Origin: Flavivirga sp. 57AJ16
Lineage (GTDB): Bacteria; Bacteroidota; Bacteroidia; Flavobacteriales; Flavobacteriaceae
Direction of reading: 5' to 3'
DNA: 64,000 nt
Assembly: GCF_028736925.1 (NCBI RefSeq)
Contig: NZ_JAQZAT010000009.1
Span: 62,001-126,000 of the forward strand
Shown here: positions 8,652 through 18,291 of the stretch, in pieces
Numbering within the stretch: position 1 is the stretch's first letter
Layout of the letters: each line of letters opens with the position of its first letter
Notes under the pieces: generated by a model
Databases searched by the model: none
Told to the model about the DNA's origin: nothing
The model's input: only the letters and a program-made list of their open reading frames with translations
Position numbers and translations under genes: made by a program

Positions 8652-9509
8652 TTATGCTCTTAAAGGTTGATTTGTTATTAAATCAAGGTATTTGTTGACT
8701 TTGTTTTTCAATTCTTTCCTAACTGTAATAAAGTCTAAGAACCCATGCTCTAATAAAAATTCGGCAGTTTGAAAACCTTCTGGTAATTCTTTTCCCGTAG
8801 TATCTCTTACAATACGTGGTCCTGCAAACCCAATTAAAGCTCCTGGTTCGCTAATGTTAATGTCTCCTAACATGGCAAATGATGCGGTTGTACCCCCTGT
8901 AGTTGGATCTGTACATAACGAGATATAGGGGATTTGAGCATCTGCCAGTTGAGCTAGTTTTACAGATGTTTTAGCTAATTGCATTAAGGATAAAGCAGCT
9001 TCCATCATTCTTGCTCCCCCAGATTTGGATATGACCATTAAAGGCATTTTGTTCTTTAAGGAATAATCTGCGGCACGTGCAATTTTTTCTCCTACAACGC
9101 TTCCCATGGAGCCGCCAATAAATGCAAAATCCATACAAGCGACTACTAAGTCTTTTCCTTTGGATTTTCCAACTGCTGTACGAACGGCATCTTTTAAATG
9201 GGTTTTATCCTGGGCTGCTTTTAAACGTTCTGGGTATTTTTTTGTGTCAACAAATTTAAGTGGATCTTTAGATTCTAAATTAGCATCTAATTCTTTGAAT
9301 TTATTGTCATCAAATAATATTTCAAAATATTCTTTGCTTCCTATACGTACGTGATAACCATCTTCTGGACTTACATAGAAGTTTTTTTCTAATTCTTCTG
9401 CATCAACAATTTTACCAGTGGGAGATTTATACCAAAGCCCTTTAGGGGTATCTTTTTTCTCCTGGGTTGTTGTTGTGATTCCTTTTGTTTTTCTTTTAAA
9501 CCAAGACAT
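8652..9509 (-). CDS. accD: acetyl-CoA carboxylase carboxyltransferase subunit beta
   Basis: A 285-residue beta subunit of the carboxyltransferase that makes malonyl-CoA for fatty acid synthesis. The crotonase-like core is clear: [38 protein letters not shown] and GFAGPRIV. The N-terminal zinc ribbon normally has two CxxC pairs; here the equivalent stretch ([17 protein letters not shown] then [14 protein letters not shown]) has no cysteine, with Ser-Pro pairs in their places. Bacteroidota AccD proteins appear to share this, so it is not a local mutation. The gene stands alone with its own terminator. Confidence 0.95.
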   Translation of the reverse strand: MSWFKRKTKGITTTTQEKKDTPKGLWYKSPTGKIVDAEELEKNFYVSPEDGYHVRIGSKEYFEILFDDNKFKELDANLESKDPLKFVDTKKYPERLKAAQDKTHLKDAVRTAVGKSKGKDLVVACMDFAFIGGSMGSVVGEKIARAADYSLKNKMPLMVISKSGGARMMEAALSLMQLAKTSVKLAQLADAQIPYISLCTDPTTGGTTASFAMLGDINISEPGALIGFAGPRIVRDTTGKELPEGFQTAEFLLEHGFLDFITVRKELKNKVNKYLDLITNQPLRA

Positions 9510-9833
9510 AGTGATTTACAATTTTAGATTAACGATTGTTGTTAAGTAAACGTTATTCGTGTTAAGGATTATTTGTCCTTTAATTTTATTAAATACAAAA
9601 TCATCAATATTTCATATTCTAGGCATTTATTAAAGCCCTTCTATTTTTATTTAGAAGTGACTACCAAAAGCCTAAACGCAAAATTAAACCTTTTTTTAAT
9701 TTTGGGGTTACGCCCTAATGATTTTATTAGTTTAATATTTGTAATTTGTTGTTTTACAAGAGGGTATAGAAAAAAAGACTCTGCTTTACACAGAGTCTTT
9801 AATAAATGTATTTGTAAGTAAGTTTACTTATAA
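9510..9833. other. spacer between fbaA and accD
   Basis: AT-rich; it holds the accD upstream region and the fbaA terminator. A plus-strand open frame across it has no recognisable protein character and runs into the terminator stem. Confidence 0.5.
9768..9803 (-). terminator. intrinsic terminator of fbaA
   Basis: Perfect 10-bp stem AAAGACTCTG (9777-9786 region) with CAGAGTCTTT (9791-9800), followed on the minus strand by seven T. It lies about 34 bases past the fbaA stop. Confidence 0.85.
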
Positions 9834-10901
9834 TTATAAGGTGTTTACGTTGTTTAAATCCTCAAAAGCCTTTTTTAAACGTTCTATAAAGGTAATCTCG
9901 CCCGCACGTAGCCAAACACGTGGGTCGTAGAATTTTTTATTAGGAAGATCATCTCCATCAGGATTACCTATCTGTGCTTTTAAATATTCAGATTTATCAC
10001 CCATATAGTCACGAATACCGCTCATAAAGGCATATTGTAGATCAGTATCAATATTCATTTTTATAACACCGTAACTGATACCTTCACGAATTTCTTCAAC
10101 TGTTGAGCCAGAACCACCATGGAAAACGAAATCGATATGATTGTCTTCAACACCATATTTCTCAGTAATATATTCTTGAGAATTTTTTAAGATTTTAGGC
10201 GTTAATTTTACGTTCCCTGGTTTGTAAACTCCATGTACATTACCAAAAGCAGCTGCAATTGTAAATTGATCACTTACTTTGCTTAATTCTTCGTAAGCAT
10301 AAGCTACTTCTTCTGGTTGTGTATATAGTTTGGAATCATCAACATCACTATTATCTACACCGTCTTCTTCACCACCAGTAATTCCAAGCTCTATTTCTAG
10401 TGTCATACCCATTTTGCTCATGCGCTCTAAATAGGTTTTACATATTTCAATATTTTCTTCGATTGGTTCTTCAGAAAGATCGATCATGTGTGAGCTGAAA
10501 AGTGATTTCCCGGTCTCAGCGAAATGTTTTTCACTGGCATCTAATAAACCATCAATCCAAGGTAATAGTTTTTTTGCACAGTGGTCTGTATGTAAAATGA
10601 CAGGAACACCGTAAGCTTCTGCCATGGTATGTACATGTTTTGCGCCTGCAACAGCCCCTGCAATAGCGGCTTTTTGACCATCGTTACTTAATCCTTTACC
10701 AGCATTAAATTGCGCACCACCATTAGAAAATTGTATAATTACGGGAGCATTTAAAGCTGCTGCAGTTTCTAATACACCATTAATGGTGTCTGAACCTATG
10801 ACGTTAACTGCAGGTAATGCAAATCCTTTTTCTTTTGCAAGTTTAAAAATTGCCTGTACTTCATAACCTGTAGCAACTCCTGATTTAATATTGTGTCCCA
10901 T
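9834..10901 (-). CDS. fbaA: class II fructose-bisphosphate aldolase
   Basis: A 355-residue zinc-dependent aldolase that cleaves fructose 1,6-bisphosphate in glycolysis and joins the trioses in gluconeogenesis. Visible motifs are PVILHTDHCAKK (catalytic Asp and zinc His), LEIELGITGGEEDGVDNS, FGNVHGVYKPGNVKL, FVFHGGSGSTVEEI and KMNIDTDLQYAF. The length and the GGEEDGV loop place it with the class IIA (E. coli FbaA-like) enzymes. Single-gene unit with a strong terminator; an 876-bp gene-free spacer lies upstream. Confidence 0.97.
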   Translation of the reverse strand: MGHNIKSGVATGYEVQAIFKLAKEKGFALPAVNVIGSDTINGVLETAAALNAPVIIQFSNGGAQFNAGKGLSNDGQKAAIAGAVAGAKHVHTMAEAYGVPVILHTDHCAKKLLPWIDGLLDASEKHFAETGKSLFSSHMIDLSEEPIEENIEICKTYLERMSKMGMTLEIELGITGGEEDGVDNSDVDDSKLYTQPEEVAYAYEELSKVSDQFTIAAAFGNVHGVYKPGNVKLTPKILKNSQEYITEKYGVEDNHIDFVFHGGSGSTVEEIREGISYGVIKMNIDTDLQYAFMSGIRDYMGDKSEYLKAQIGNPDGDDLPNKKFYDPRVWLRAGEITFIERLKKAFEDLNNVNTL

Positions 10902-11287
10902 TTTAAATAATTTGATTAGTAATTAATTGAAGCCAAAAGTAATCAATTTTTGAATAAATAGATATGATTTAATGGCTTGAAAATACTAAAAGAGGACTAA
11001 AACGTTATAGTTTTCATAATGGGGATTAGATTCCCGCTTTGCTCGTTAGTCTTTTATTGAAACAAGTTCAGTACAGGCAAGAGAATAATAACTTTAATAG
11101 AAAACTCATTACTAAGCACCTACCGTGTGTACACATTTTTAAAAAGGACACGAATGACACAAATTTACACGAATCTAATACCTTAATAGCACCAATTGGC
11201 AACAGAAGTGAGTCTTAAATAATACCAATTATTACTCAAAACAACCCATATAATTTGAATTATAGTGTACTTATATGGAATAAAAAA

Positions 11288-11385
11288 CATGAGCTCAGCT
11301 TCCTACCTGCCGGCGAGGCAGGAACTGGGTATGAAAGCATAACCTTAGCTATGGGGTAATACCCAGTCAAGCTGAGCACATGTTT
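11288..11385. repeat. palindromic intergenic element
   Basis: Outer arms ACATGAGCTCAGCTT and AAGCTGAGCACATGT pair with one mismatch. Inside are CCTGCCGGCGAGGCAGG and CCCAGTCAAGCTGAGCAC. The last string is also inside the element at 39019-39201, which suggests a shared repeat family. Confidence 0.6.
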
Positions 11386-11408
11386 TATCTTGAAAAATAA
11401 GAGCCATA

Positions 11409-11434
11409 GAAATCGAAGATTCATGAACTCCTAT
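11409..11434. repeat. 26-base dispersed repeat, copy 1
   Basis: GAAATCGAAGATTCATGAAC continuing to 11434 is identical to 22557-22582, and GTGAACTA follows shortly after in both places. Both copies are in long gene-free spacers. Function unknown. Confidence 0.7.
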
Positions 11435-11777
11435 TTTTAAAATGAAAGATAGTGAACTAAACGAATTATTAGGCTTATTTTATTTGTTAATAGGTATAAC
11501 AAATAGCTAAGTTAAACAAGAACACGAGTCACCAAGTCTATGTACACTTGAAACCTATCAATAGAGAGGATAATTAATGAGAAACCCGTTTAAGAGTTAA
11601 TGTGTCTCTTCTGTCACGCTAATTAGTGATAATTTGTGTCATTCGTGTCTGATTTCTATTATTTCATTTCTGCTGTTAATATTTGTGTCCAAACGGTAGT
11701 ACTAAGCACAGATGTTTTTTTGCGATTGAAGTGATTTGAACTTTCCCGCTTCCTTTTAAAAAGTTTAAGCCACTTTA

Positions 11778-14303
11778 TCAAAAAGGGTAGTTTATACCAA
11801 TATTATAAACGGCATTTGAGAAGTTATAATCATTAAACCATCTGTTTTGGTCGGTATAAAAAGGATCATAAGTCTTGAATCCTATGTCGAAACGAAATAC
11901 AAAAAACTTAAAATCGTAACGTAGGCCAAAGCCAGATCCAACGGCAATATCCTTTAACGAATTGAAGCCCGTAAATGTGGCGTTGTCGTCTTCTACATTA
12001 TCTAGTACATTCCAAATATTTCCAGCATCAACAAAAATAGCGCCATTTAAGTTTTCGAATATATTGAAGCGTTGTTCAACATTTAGGGCTATTTTTAAGT
12101 TAGCCTCATTAAACTCATTAATGGTTTTAGAGCTACCGGGGCCTAAGCTATAAGCTGTCCAGGCACGATTGTCGTTAGGGCCGCCCGCAAAGAAACTTTT
12201 TGAAAAAGGGATGCTTGTAGAGTTTCCATAAGGGATGGCAATACCTAAAAAATTTCTCATAGCCAATATGTTCTTTTTTCCTAAATCCCAATGTTTTGTA
12301 TAATTAAATTCTGTTTTCACATATTGAGAATACGCCACATCAAAAATTTCATATCGGTTGTCATCATTTTTTTTTAGACCTACTAATTTTGATACGTTTG
12401 CTAGTAGATTACCTGCCAGTTCTAACTTAAAACGAAAGATAGAAAAGTCGTCATCAAATAAATTAGTGCGTTCGTCATTGATAAAACTAAAACTGGAAGA
12501 AAGAATTAAGTTGTCTTCCGTTAATCTGTCTTTGCGCTCGTCGACACTATTTATTATTGCTAATTGACTACTTGAAATTTCGCTGGGCGTTTGTGGATTT
12601 AAGGCATAATCTAAAAAGGCATCTGTTTGGTCGGGAATACTTAAATCACTATTTGAGTCTATGTAATTGACATCTTTTGCAATCTGGTTCAAAGATCTAT
12701 AGGAGTTTTGATAGATGCCAAAATAGTTGTTTACATTTAGGTTCCTAACGTATTGGGCATTAAATAAATCTAGTCTGTTGCTTACTTTTTTATTTGGATA
12801 CCAGTTATAATTAAACGTGCCACTAAAGGTTTGTTTGTCTAGCCCTATATTGGTCTGCCCTGTTGCAGATAAACCAATTCGTGTAGAAGGAGACATATAT
12901 TTAGGGATAATGCTTTCTGTATTGAAAGGTGAGAACAGTCTCGGGATTGTTAGTTTAAGGTCGATACCAATTTCGTTAATATCGAAAAAAGGATCGTCAA
13001 TATTGTTTTTGTCTTTTGAAGCTCCAATGGATCCAATGGCAGAGACCTCAAGTGTTTCTGCACCTCTAAAAATATTTCGAATTGATAAGCTCGGGTTTAA
13101 TGAAAATCCAAATGTTTGAATGTTGCTTTGTGAAGCATCAGCACTAAATCCTAAGCTAAACTTTTTTAAAGGTGTTAATCTAATGGTATCTGTAAGTGTA
13201 TTATCGGGGTTCTCAATATATTCAATGCTTGGATATTTAAAGATACGTAATTGATTTAAGTGCCTATAGGTACGTGTCCTATCTATATCTTTAAAAACAG
13301 AACCTGGGTTTATAAATATGGCATCTGTGAGTGCTTCTGGCCTGTAGCGCATTTTGTTATAACTATAAAGTTTATAGCCGTTGTAAGTTATTGAATCTTG
13401 AAACGGTTTCCCCCTGTTTTCAAAGAGGTAATCTGTAATAATGTTAACCTCCTTGATCTTGAATATTTTAAAAGGTTCTCGCCTAATGGAATCTTGTGTT
13501 CTAATAGCTCTATCCTGAATCTGAATCCCAACATTTACTTTCTTATTGGTCCCTATGGTATCCATTTCAAAGGTGATATAATCTTGATCAAAATGAAATA
13601 CGCCAGCGTTTCTTAATTCATTGGAAATTCTATCGCGTTCTTGCTCAAAATTACTGGTTTTATATTGTTCGTTCGATTTTAGTAATGCATTTTTCTTAAT
13701 GTTTTGGTATAAAGAATCTATGATGGGGGATTTTATTTTTTCTGAAATAGAATCGATTATAAAAGGAACCCCGGTTTTAACCTGGTACTCAATACTGGCA
13801 CGTTTGTTATCATCTTTTTTAATGTCATAAGAGGTTTCAACATCAAACCAGCCATTATTGATGTGGTAATCCTGAAGCCGCTTTACAGATTTTTTTGTTT
13901 TTTCCTCACTCACGATTACTGGAGGTTCTCCCGTTTTACGTAGCCAATTATTAAACCCGATAGCAGAGCTTTTTAGCCTATCAAGTTGTTTTTTCGATAA
14001 TCTTTTGGTTAACCTGGCCCTGCGGTTGGGTTTTTCATCTAACCATGCTTCAAACAAAGAATCCCTATTGTTACGTGCTAAATTATAAATATGCAAACGT
14101 AATGGGATCCCCGCAATTTTTCTGTTGGGCCTTTGATATAGTAAATCGTTTATGGTCTCTGTATTATCTTTTTTGCCATTTACCGACACCGTTGTACTGG
14201 TTAGTAAGTGTTCATTTTCAGCAACTCTTTTTGTGCTATCACAGGATAAAAAGTATCCTATCGATACTAAGGAAATTAATATTTTTGAAAGCTGTTTTTT
14301 CAA
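11778..14303 (-). CDS. BamA/TamA-family outer-membrane protein (lipoprotein form)
   Basis: An 841-residue protein with a lipoprotein signal (MKKQLSKILISLVSIGYFLSCDS; acylated Cys at 21), POTRA-like repeats over about residues 30-400, and a C-terminal beta-barrel of the D15 surface-antigen type. The barrel ends in ...VYNIGINYPF, with the terminal aromatic residue of outer-membrane barrels. GGPNDNRAWTAYSLGPG is the loop-6 region, where the family usually has (V/I)RG(F/Y). Lipid-anchored TamA-like proteins are typical of Bacteroidota and take part in inserting outer-membrane or secreted proteins. It is divergent from the methyltransferase gene. Confidence 0.88.
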   Translation of the reverse strand: MKKQLSKILISLVSIGYFLSCDSTKRVAENEHLLTSTTVSVNGKKDNTETINDLLYQRPNRKIAGIPLRLHIYNLARNNRDSLFEAWLDEKPNRRARLTKRLSKKQLDRLKSSAIGFNNWLRKTGEPPVIVSEEKTKKSVKRLQDYHINNGWFDVETSYDIKKDDNKRASIEYQVKTGVPFIIDSISEKIKSPIIDSLYQNIKKNALLKSNEQYKTSNFEQERDRISNELRNAGVFHFDQDYITFEMDTIGTNKKVNVGIQIQDRAIRTQDSIRREPFKIFKIKEVNIITDYLFENRGKPFQDSITYNGYKLYSYNKMRYRPEALTDAIFINPGSVFKDIDRTRTYRHLNQLRIFKYPSIEYIENPDNTLTDTIRLTPLKKFSLGFSADASQSNIQTFGFSLNPSLSIRNIFRGAETLEVSAIGSIGASKDKNNIDDPFFDINEIGIDLKLTIPRLFSPFNTESIIPKYMSPSTRIGLSATGQTNIGLDKQTFSGTFNYNWYPNKKVSNRLDLFNAQYVRNLNVNNYFGIYQNSYRSLNQIAKDVNYIDSNSDLSIPDQTDAFLDYALNPQTPSEISSSQLAIINSVDERKDRLTEDNLILSSSFSFINDERTNLFDDDFSIFRFKLELAGNLLANVSKLVGLKKNDDNRYEIFDVAYSQYVKTEFNYTKHWDLGKKNILAMRNFLGIAIPYGNSTSIPFSKSFFAGGPNDNRAWTAYSLGPGSSKTINEFNEANLKIALNVEQRFNIFENLNGAIFVDAGNIWNVLDNVEDDNATFTGFNSLKDIAVGSGFGLRYDFKFFVFRFDIGFKTYDPFYTDQNRWFNDYNFSNAVYNIGINYPF

Positions 14304-14568
14304 ATGAAATTAGTTCAAGTTATAATTTTTATGAATTGATTTTAATTAATGAAATATAAATTGTCTATTTGAGACTCAAAAGTACATTTTTTCAAGTGTT
14401 TATTTTATTTTTTTTCAAAGGTAACGTGTAACATCTATATTAAAGATGATTTTAAGTGATTGAATTTTTAGTCTTTGATATTTTCTTTAAGAAAATATTT
14501 AAATAATTTTGGTCCGGGACAATGGTATTTTTCATTTCTTTATAAAATATCACATTAATTTAGATTAC
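14304..14568. promoter_or_regulatory. divergent promoter region
   Basis: 265 AT-rich bases between the start of the BamA-like gene and the ATG of the TrmH-like gene. It must carry promoters for both; no clear box pair could be fixed. Confidence 0.35.
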
Positions 14569-15288
14569 ATGCTCTCTAAAAGCCATATAAAATTAATTAC
14601 GAGTTTAAAACAGAAAAAATATAGACAGCAACATGGCCTTTTTGTTGTTGAAGGTGTTAAAACCATAAAGGAACTATTGCGATCTAAATTAACGCTTCAT
14701 GCATTATATACGACAGAATCTTTCAATATTGATGCCAAAAATGAAATTTCAATTACAGAAGCAGAATTAAAGCGTATAAGTTTTTTAACCACACCTAACA
14801 AAGCACTCGCCATTTTTAAAGTTCCAGAGGTTAAGCCAATTGAAGAAGGTAGACTCGTTTTAGCATTAGATGCTGTTAGGGACCCTGGGAATTTGGGAAC
14901 AATTATTAGGCTTTGTGATTGGTTTGGTGTTAAGGATTTAGTTTGTAGTAAGGAAACAGTAGATTGTTTTAATCCAAAAGTGATACAAGCAACTATGGGG
15001 TCTATTACCAGAGTAAATATTAGTTATGTAGATTTAGAGCTATTTTTAAACAAAACGAGCTTACCTATTTATGGCGCTTTTATGGAAGGTGAAACGGTTT
15101 ATGATACCTCATTGCCAAAGCAAGGTGTTTTGGTAATGGGTAATGAAGCTAATGGTATTTCAAAAGAAATTGAAATTTTTATAAAGAAAAAAATCTCTAT
15201 TCCCAGATTTGGGGAGTTGCAAGCTGCCGAAAGTTTAAATGTAGCTACGGCAACAGCTATTTTATTGAGTGAATTTAGAAGGGGGTAG
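14569..15288 (+). CDS. TrmH/SpoU-family RNA 2-O-ribose methyltransferase
   Basis: A 239-residue SPOUT enzyme that methylates a ribose 2-hydroxyl in rRNA or tRNA using S-adenosylmethionine. A substrate-binding N-terminal domain (about 1-90) precedes the knotted catalytic domain with motif 1 DPGNLGTIIR, motif 2 VMGNEANGIS and motif 3 AAESLNVATATAILL. The ATG at 14569 gives MLSKSHIKLITSL, a usual beginning for the family; the longer frame starts at a TTG with unlikely residues. The target base cannot be assigned. The gene ends directly before the 124-bp repeat array. Confidence 0.9.
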   Translation: MLSKSHIKLITSLKQKKYRQQHGLFVVEGVKTIKELLRSKLTLHALYTTESFNIDAKNEISITEAELKRISFLTTPNKALAIFKVPEVKPIEEGRLVLALDAVRDPGNLGTIIRLCDWFGVKDLVCSKETVDCFNPKVIQATMGSITRVNISYVDLELFLNKTSLPIYGAFMEGETVYDTSLPKQGVLVMGNEANGISKEIEIFIKKKISIPRFGELQAAESLNVATATAILLSEFRRG

Positions 15289-15294
15289 TGTTCA

Positions 15295-15903
15295 GGGTTC
15301 GGTGTTCAGTGTTCGGTATTCAGTGTTCGTGTTCAGTCGCAGTAATCAGTTTCGGTAAACAGTCGCAGTCTTCAGTATTCAATTTCAACTTCAATTTCAA
15401 CTTCGACTTCAATTTCAGTATTCCGTTTGTAGTCTTCAGTAGGTAGTGTTCAGTGTTCAGTCGCAGTAATCAGTTTCGGTAAACAGTCGCAGTCTTCAGT
15501 ATTCAATTTCAACTTCAATTTCAACTTCAATTTCAGTATTCCGTTTGTAGTCTTCAGTAGGTAGTGTTCAGTGTTCAGTGTTCAGTCACAGTAATCAGTT
15601 TCGGTAAACAGTTGCAGTCTTCAGTATTCAATTTCAACTTCAATTTCTGCTTCGACTTCAATTTCAATATTCCGTTTGTAGTCTTCAGTAGGCAGTGTTC
15701 AGTGTTCAGTCGCAGTAATCAGTTTCAGTAAACAGTCGCAGTCTTCAGTATTCAATTTCAACTTCAATTTCAACTTCGACTTCAATTTCAATATTCCGTT
15801 TGTAGTCTTCAGTAGGTAGTGTTCAGTGTTCAGTCGCAGTAATCAGTTTCGGTAAACAGTTGCAGTATTCAATTTCAACTTCAATTTCAACTTCGATTTC
15901 AGA
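15295..15903. repeat. tandem array of 124-bp units, about five copies
   Basis: The marker CAGTCGCAGTAATC (or CAGTCACAGTAATC) begins at 15334, 15458, 15583, 15707 and 15831, periods of 124, 125, 124 and 124. Each unit has GTGTTCAGTGTTCAGT, CAGTTTCGGTAAACAGT, a run of CAATTTCAACTT hexamers and ATTCCGTTTGTAGTCTTCAG. The array runs from just after the methyltransferase stop to the stop codon of the next gene. The units are nearly identical, which implies recent expansion or homogenisation. There is no spacer diversity, so it is not a CRISPR. Confidence 0.95.
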
Positions 15904-16470
15904 TTAGGTTTTGTCTCGCCATTTATTGATTATAGCATCATCCCATACCTGTACTTCAATATACTTGTCATACTTTAGGTTTTCTTGAGACAACGATTTT
16001 TCTTCAGAAGGCATCCCGTATTGGTCAATTAGTTCTTTCATTTCGTTTAGTAAGAATACTTGTCCGTTACACGCTTTTCTATATTTAGCAAGTTTGGGCT
16101 CGTCATAAAACTGAAATGATACCATGCTATCTGGGTAGGTGAAACTTATTTGTTCTGGCTTCAAATCTGTCAAAGAGATTTTTACCACATCAGGGTTTTT
16201 ATAACAAGATTTCATCCACTCACATGGACCTAAGGTGAAATAAAAGGGATCATTTCTTTTTGGTTTGCCCCCTTTAGCTATAAAGCCTTCTTTTAGTCTT
16301 TTTTCCAAAGCAAATCTTAATTCGATATAATTAGGAGGTCTTTTGCTATTAAAACCAACCGATATATTGTTTTGAATTTTTTTTGCCTCTTCAAATTTGT
16401 TTTGGGTAATATTTAGAAATGGTCCTTGATCCTTTTCATAATAATGATACAAAAATTCAGGAATATGCAT
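15904..16470 (-). CDS. hypothetical protein, 188 residues
   Basis: Not recognised with confidence. It is a soluble protein with no signal peptide or membrane segment. It begins MHIPEFLYHYYEKDQGPFLN and has a middle part rich in basic residues (KGGKPKRNDPFYFTLGPCEW). Opening with a leucine-tyrosine-histidine-tyrosine motif is also seen in some ADP-ribosyltransferase-like proteins, but the later motifs of that fold are not evident, so no function is proposed. Its last codon touches the 124-bp repeat array, and any 3-prime untranslated region would consist of repeat. Confidence 0.65.
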   Translation of the reverse strand: MHIPEFLYHYYEKDQGPFLNITQNKFEEAKKIQNNISVGFNSKRPPNYIELRFALEKRLKEGFIAKGGKPKRNDPFYFTLGPCEWMKSCYKNPDVVKISLTDLKPEQISFTYPDSMVSFQFYDEPKLAKYRKACNGQVFLLNEMKELIDQYGMPSEEKSLSQENLKYDKYIEVQVWDDAIINKWRDKT

Positions 16471-16595
16471 AAAGTATTAATAAATAATGACTAAAGTTTA
16501 ACCTATTTAAAGGCCTGGTTGTGATGTGTTTTTTAGAAAATTGATTTTAACTTCCAATTTCCAACCGAATACTGTGATTGAATACTGAAAAAAAA

Positions 16596-17324
16596 CTACT
16601 GAAACGTAAAATTAATAAACACACCTCTGGTTTTCATACTGGCAATATTACTGGTCCAAGGGCTATTAGGATCTTTGTCTCTAACAAGTTCGTCTCCTAT
16701 GCCAAAAAGCCCGCGTATAGAAGGGGTGAATTTAAAGTTGTACAAGTATAGATCTATCCCAAACCCAAGTTCATAAAACAATGAATTTTTTTTGGTCCTA
16801 AATTGCCCATTACTGTTATCTTCTGGATTATCCTGATTGCTAGATAGATTTAAAGCTGTGGAAAATCCACCTACAATAAAAGGTTTAAAATTGTTAATAC
16901 GTTTGGTAGAGATTTTTACTAGTAAAGGGACATGTATATAAGTTGATTTAACTTCCCTAGTTAAGTCAGAACTCTTAAAGGTTGTACCGGTAAAATATGT
17001 TTGGCTATAATGTAACTCTCTCGTTGTAATTAATAAACCAGGTTCTAAACGCAAATCAATAAAACTATTAATACGTAAATTTCCAATTAAACCAACACTA
17101 AAGCCAGGACTTCTTTTTACATAAACATCGCGTAAGTCTTCATTATAATCAAAATTAAAGTCATAATTATTGATCCCCAAAAAGTAACCCCAGCGTAATA
17201 ACCTATTATCTGTAGAGCCTCTTCCTTGGTTTGCATCGTAAGTCACTTTTTCTTTTCTAAAAAGTTGCGCGTGAGATGTTTGAATTATAAATAAAAATGA
17301 TATTAGTGCAAAAAACCGCTTCAT
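16596..17324 (-). CDS. porT: PorT-like outer-membrane beta-barrel protein (type IX secretion)
   Basis: A 242-residue protein with a cleavable signal (MKRFFALISFLFIIQTSHAQ) and an eight-stranded beta-barrel pattern of alternating hydrophobic residues ending in GVFINFTFQ. PorT was defined in Porphyromonas gingivalis as a component needed for type IX secretion and gliding-related secretion. Assignment rests on the barrel, the RWGYFLGINNYDFNFDY segment and the position directly downstream of ubiE (5 bp), a linkage common in Flavobacteriaceae. It could be another PorT-family barrel, but the linkage favours PorT. Confidence 0.85.
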   Translation of the reverse strand: MKRFFALISFLFIIQTSHAQLFRKEKVTYDANQGRGSTDNRLLRWGYFLGINNYDFNFDYNEDLRDVYVKRSPGFSVGLIGNLRINSFIDLRLEPGLLITTRELHYSQTYFTGTTFKSSDLTREVKSTYIHVPLLVKISTKRINNFKPFIVGGFSTALNLSSNQDNPEDNSNGQFRTKKNSLFYELGFGIDLYLYNFKFTPSIRGLFGIGDELVRDKDPNSPWTSNIASMKTRGVFINFTFQ

Positions 17325-17329
17325 ATTTA

Positions 17330-18055
17330 TTACTTAGATGATTTGTAAATTGTTGCCACACCAAAGGTTTGTGGAAAATCTTCAACATTAATAAACCCAA
17401 TTTTTCGTAAAATATTGTTCAAAGCTTCTCCATAAGGAAAAACAGAGGCAGATTCGCATAAATATTTATAGGCACTTCTATCCTTGGAAAATAGTTTTCC
17501 AATGAGGGGTAAAATGTTTTTTGTGTAAAATTTATAACCTTGTTTATATGGTGTTTTAGAAGGAATGGATGTTTCCAGTATTACGAAAGTGCCATGAGGT
17601 TTTAAGACTCTAAATATTTCTTTCAAGCCATTTTCCAAAGTTTCAAAATTCCTCACGCCAAAGGCTACAGTAATAGCATCAAAAGCATTATCTTCAAAAG
17701 GCATATTTTCACTATCGCCCAAAACCATTTCTATTTTCGACTCTAAAGATTTCTTTTTAATTTTTTCTTTACCAATTTCCAACATACCGCTACTAATATC
17801 CAAACCAACAATTTTTGTGGCATTGGTTTCGGCCAGGTTAATGGCTAAATCTCCAGTTCCTGTAGCTATATCTAAAATAGTTTCAGGATTATTTTCCTTA
17901 ACAATTTTCACTACTTTTTTCCGCCATTTAATATCTATCCCAAAAGAAATAACGCGGTTTAAACCATCATAATCTTCAGAAATAGTGTCAAACATTTTAG
18001 TGACTTGTTCTTTTTTGCCTAAATCGCTGTTTTTGTAAGGTTTAATTTTTGACAA
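17330..18055 (-). CDS. ubiE: demethylmenaquinone methyltransferase
   Basis: A 241-residue SAM-dependent methyltransferase for the last step of menaquinone synthesis. Motifs: [28 protein letters not shown] reads as the UbiE signature at the N-terminus, [13 protein letters not shown] is motif I, and [13 protein letters not shown] is the second UbiE signature. Only a TTG start (18055) keeps the conserved beginning [17 protein letters not shown]; the first internal ATG would remove it. A TAcgTTTG box lies 18-25 bases upstream, so the leader must be very short. It forms an operon with porT. Confidence 0.93.
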   Translation of the reverse strand: MSKIKPYKNSDLGKKEQVTKMFDTISEDYDGLNRVISFGIDIKWRKKVVKIVKENNPETILDIATGTGDLAINLAETNATKIVGLDISSGMLEIGKEKIKKKSLESKIEMVLGDSENMPFEDNAFDAITVAFGVRNFETLENGLKEIFRVLKPHGTFVILETSIPSKTPYKQGYKFYTKNILPLIGKLFSKDRSAYKYLCESASVFPYGEALNNILRKIGFINVEDFPQTFGVATIYKSSK

Positions 18056-18072
18056 TGCTCTAATTTTTTTGG

Positions 18073-18080
18073 CAAACGTA
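18073..18080 (-). promoter_or_regulatory. -7 promoter box of ubiE
   Basis: TACGTTTG on the minus strand matches the TAnnTTTG consensus and is followed by CC. With initiation about 7 bases on, the leader before the TTG start would be about 10 bases. Confidence 0.55.
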
Positions 18081-18260
18081 CATAATTTATTTTTACTTTA
18101 ATATATTAAATTAAGGCAAAATAAATTATACAGGTTGTCCCATTCATAATTATTGAAATAAATATTCTACGGGAGAATATATGTTTTTTAATAAGCATTA
18201 ACCAATACGATGTCAAATATTATATTTATAATATCTCATGTGGTAATATGTATTTTATAG

Positions 18261-18268
18261 TATATTTG
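18261..18268 (+). promoter_or_regulatory. -7 promoter box of trkA
   Basis: TATATTTG matches TAnnTTTG 24 bases before the trkA start. No clean TTTG partner upstream was found. Confidence 0.5.
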
Positions 18269-18291
18269 TTTACTTTTTATGATAATTAATA

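Larger units (their letters stand above)
10902..11777. other. 876-bp gene-free spacer with several intergenic repeats
   Basis: No credible gene on either strand. Repeats seen: a GGACACGAATGACACAAATT type block at about 11142-11175 and a TTGTGTCATTCGTGTC block at about 11632-11652, both related to the 2.0-2.7 kb array and to 55.8 kb; a palindromic segment 11288-11385; a 26-base element at 11409-11434 repeated at 22557-22582. The fbaA promoter should lie near 10905-10960. Confidence 0.6.

Noticed and set aside
9573-9821. Plus-strand frame between accD and fbaA
   Set aside because: It runs into the fbaA terminator and has no protein character.
15295-15903. CRISPR array
   Set aside because: The period is 124 bp with no short repeat and unique spacer pattern; units are identical throughout and no cas genes are present.
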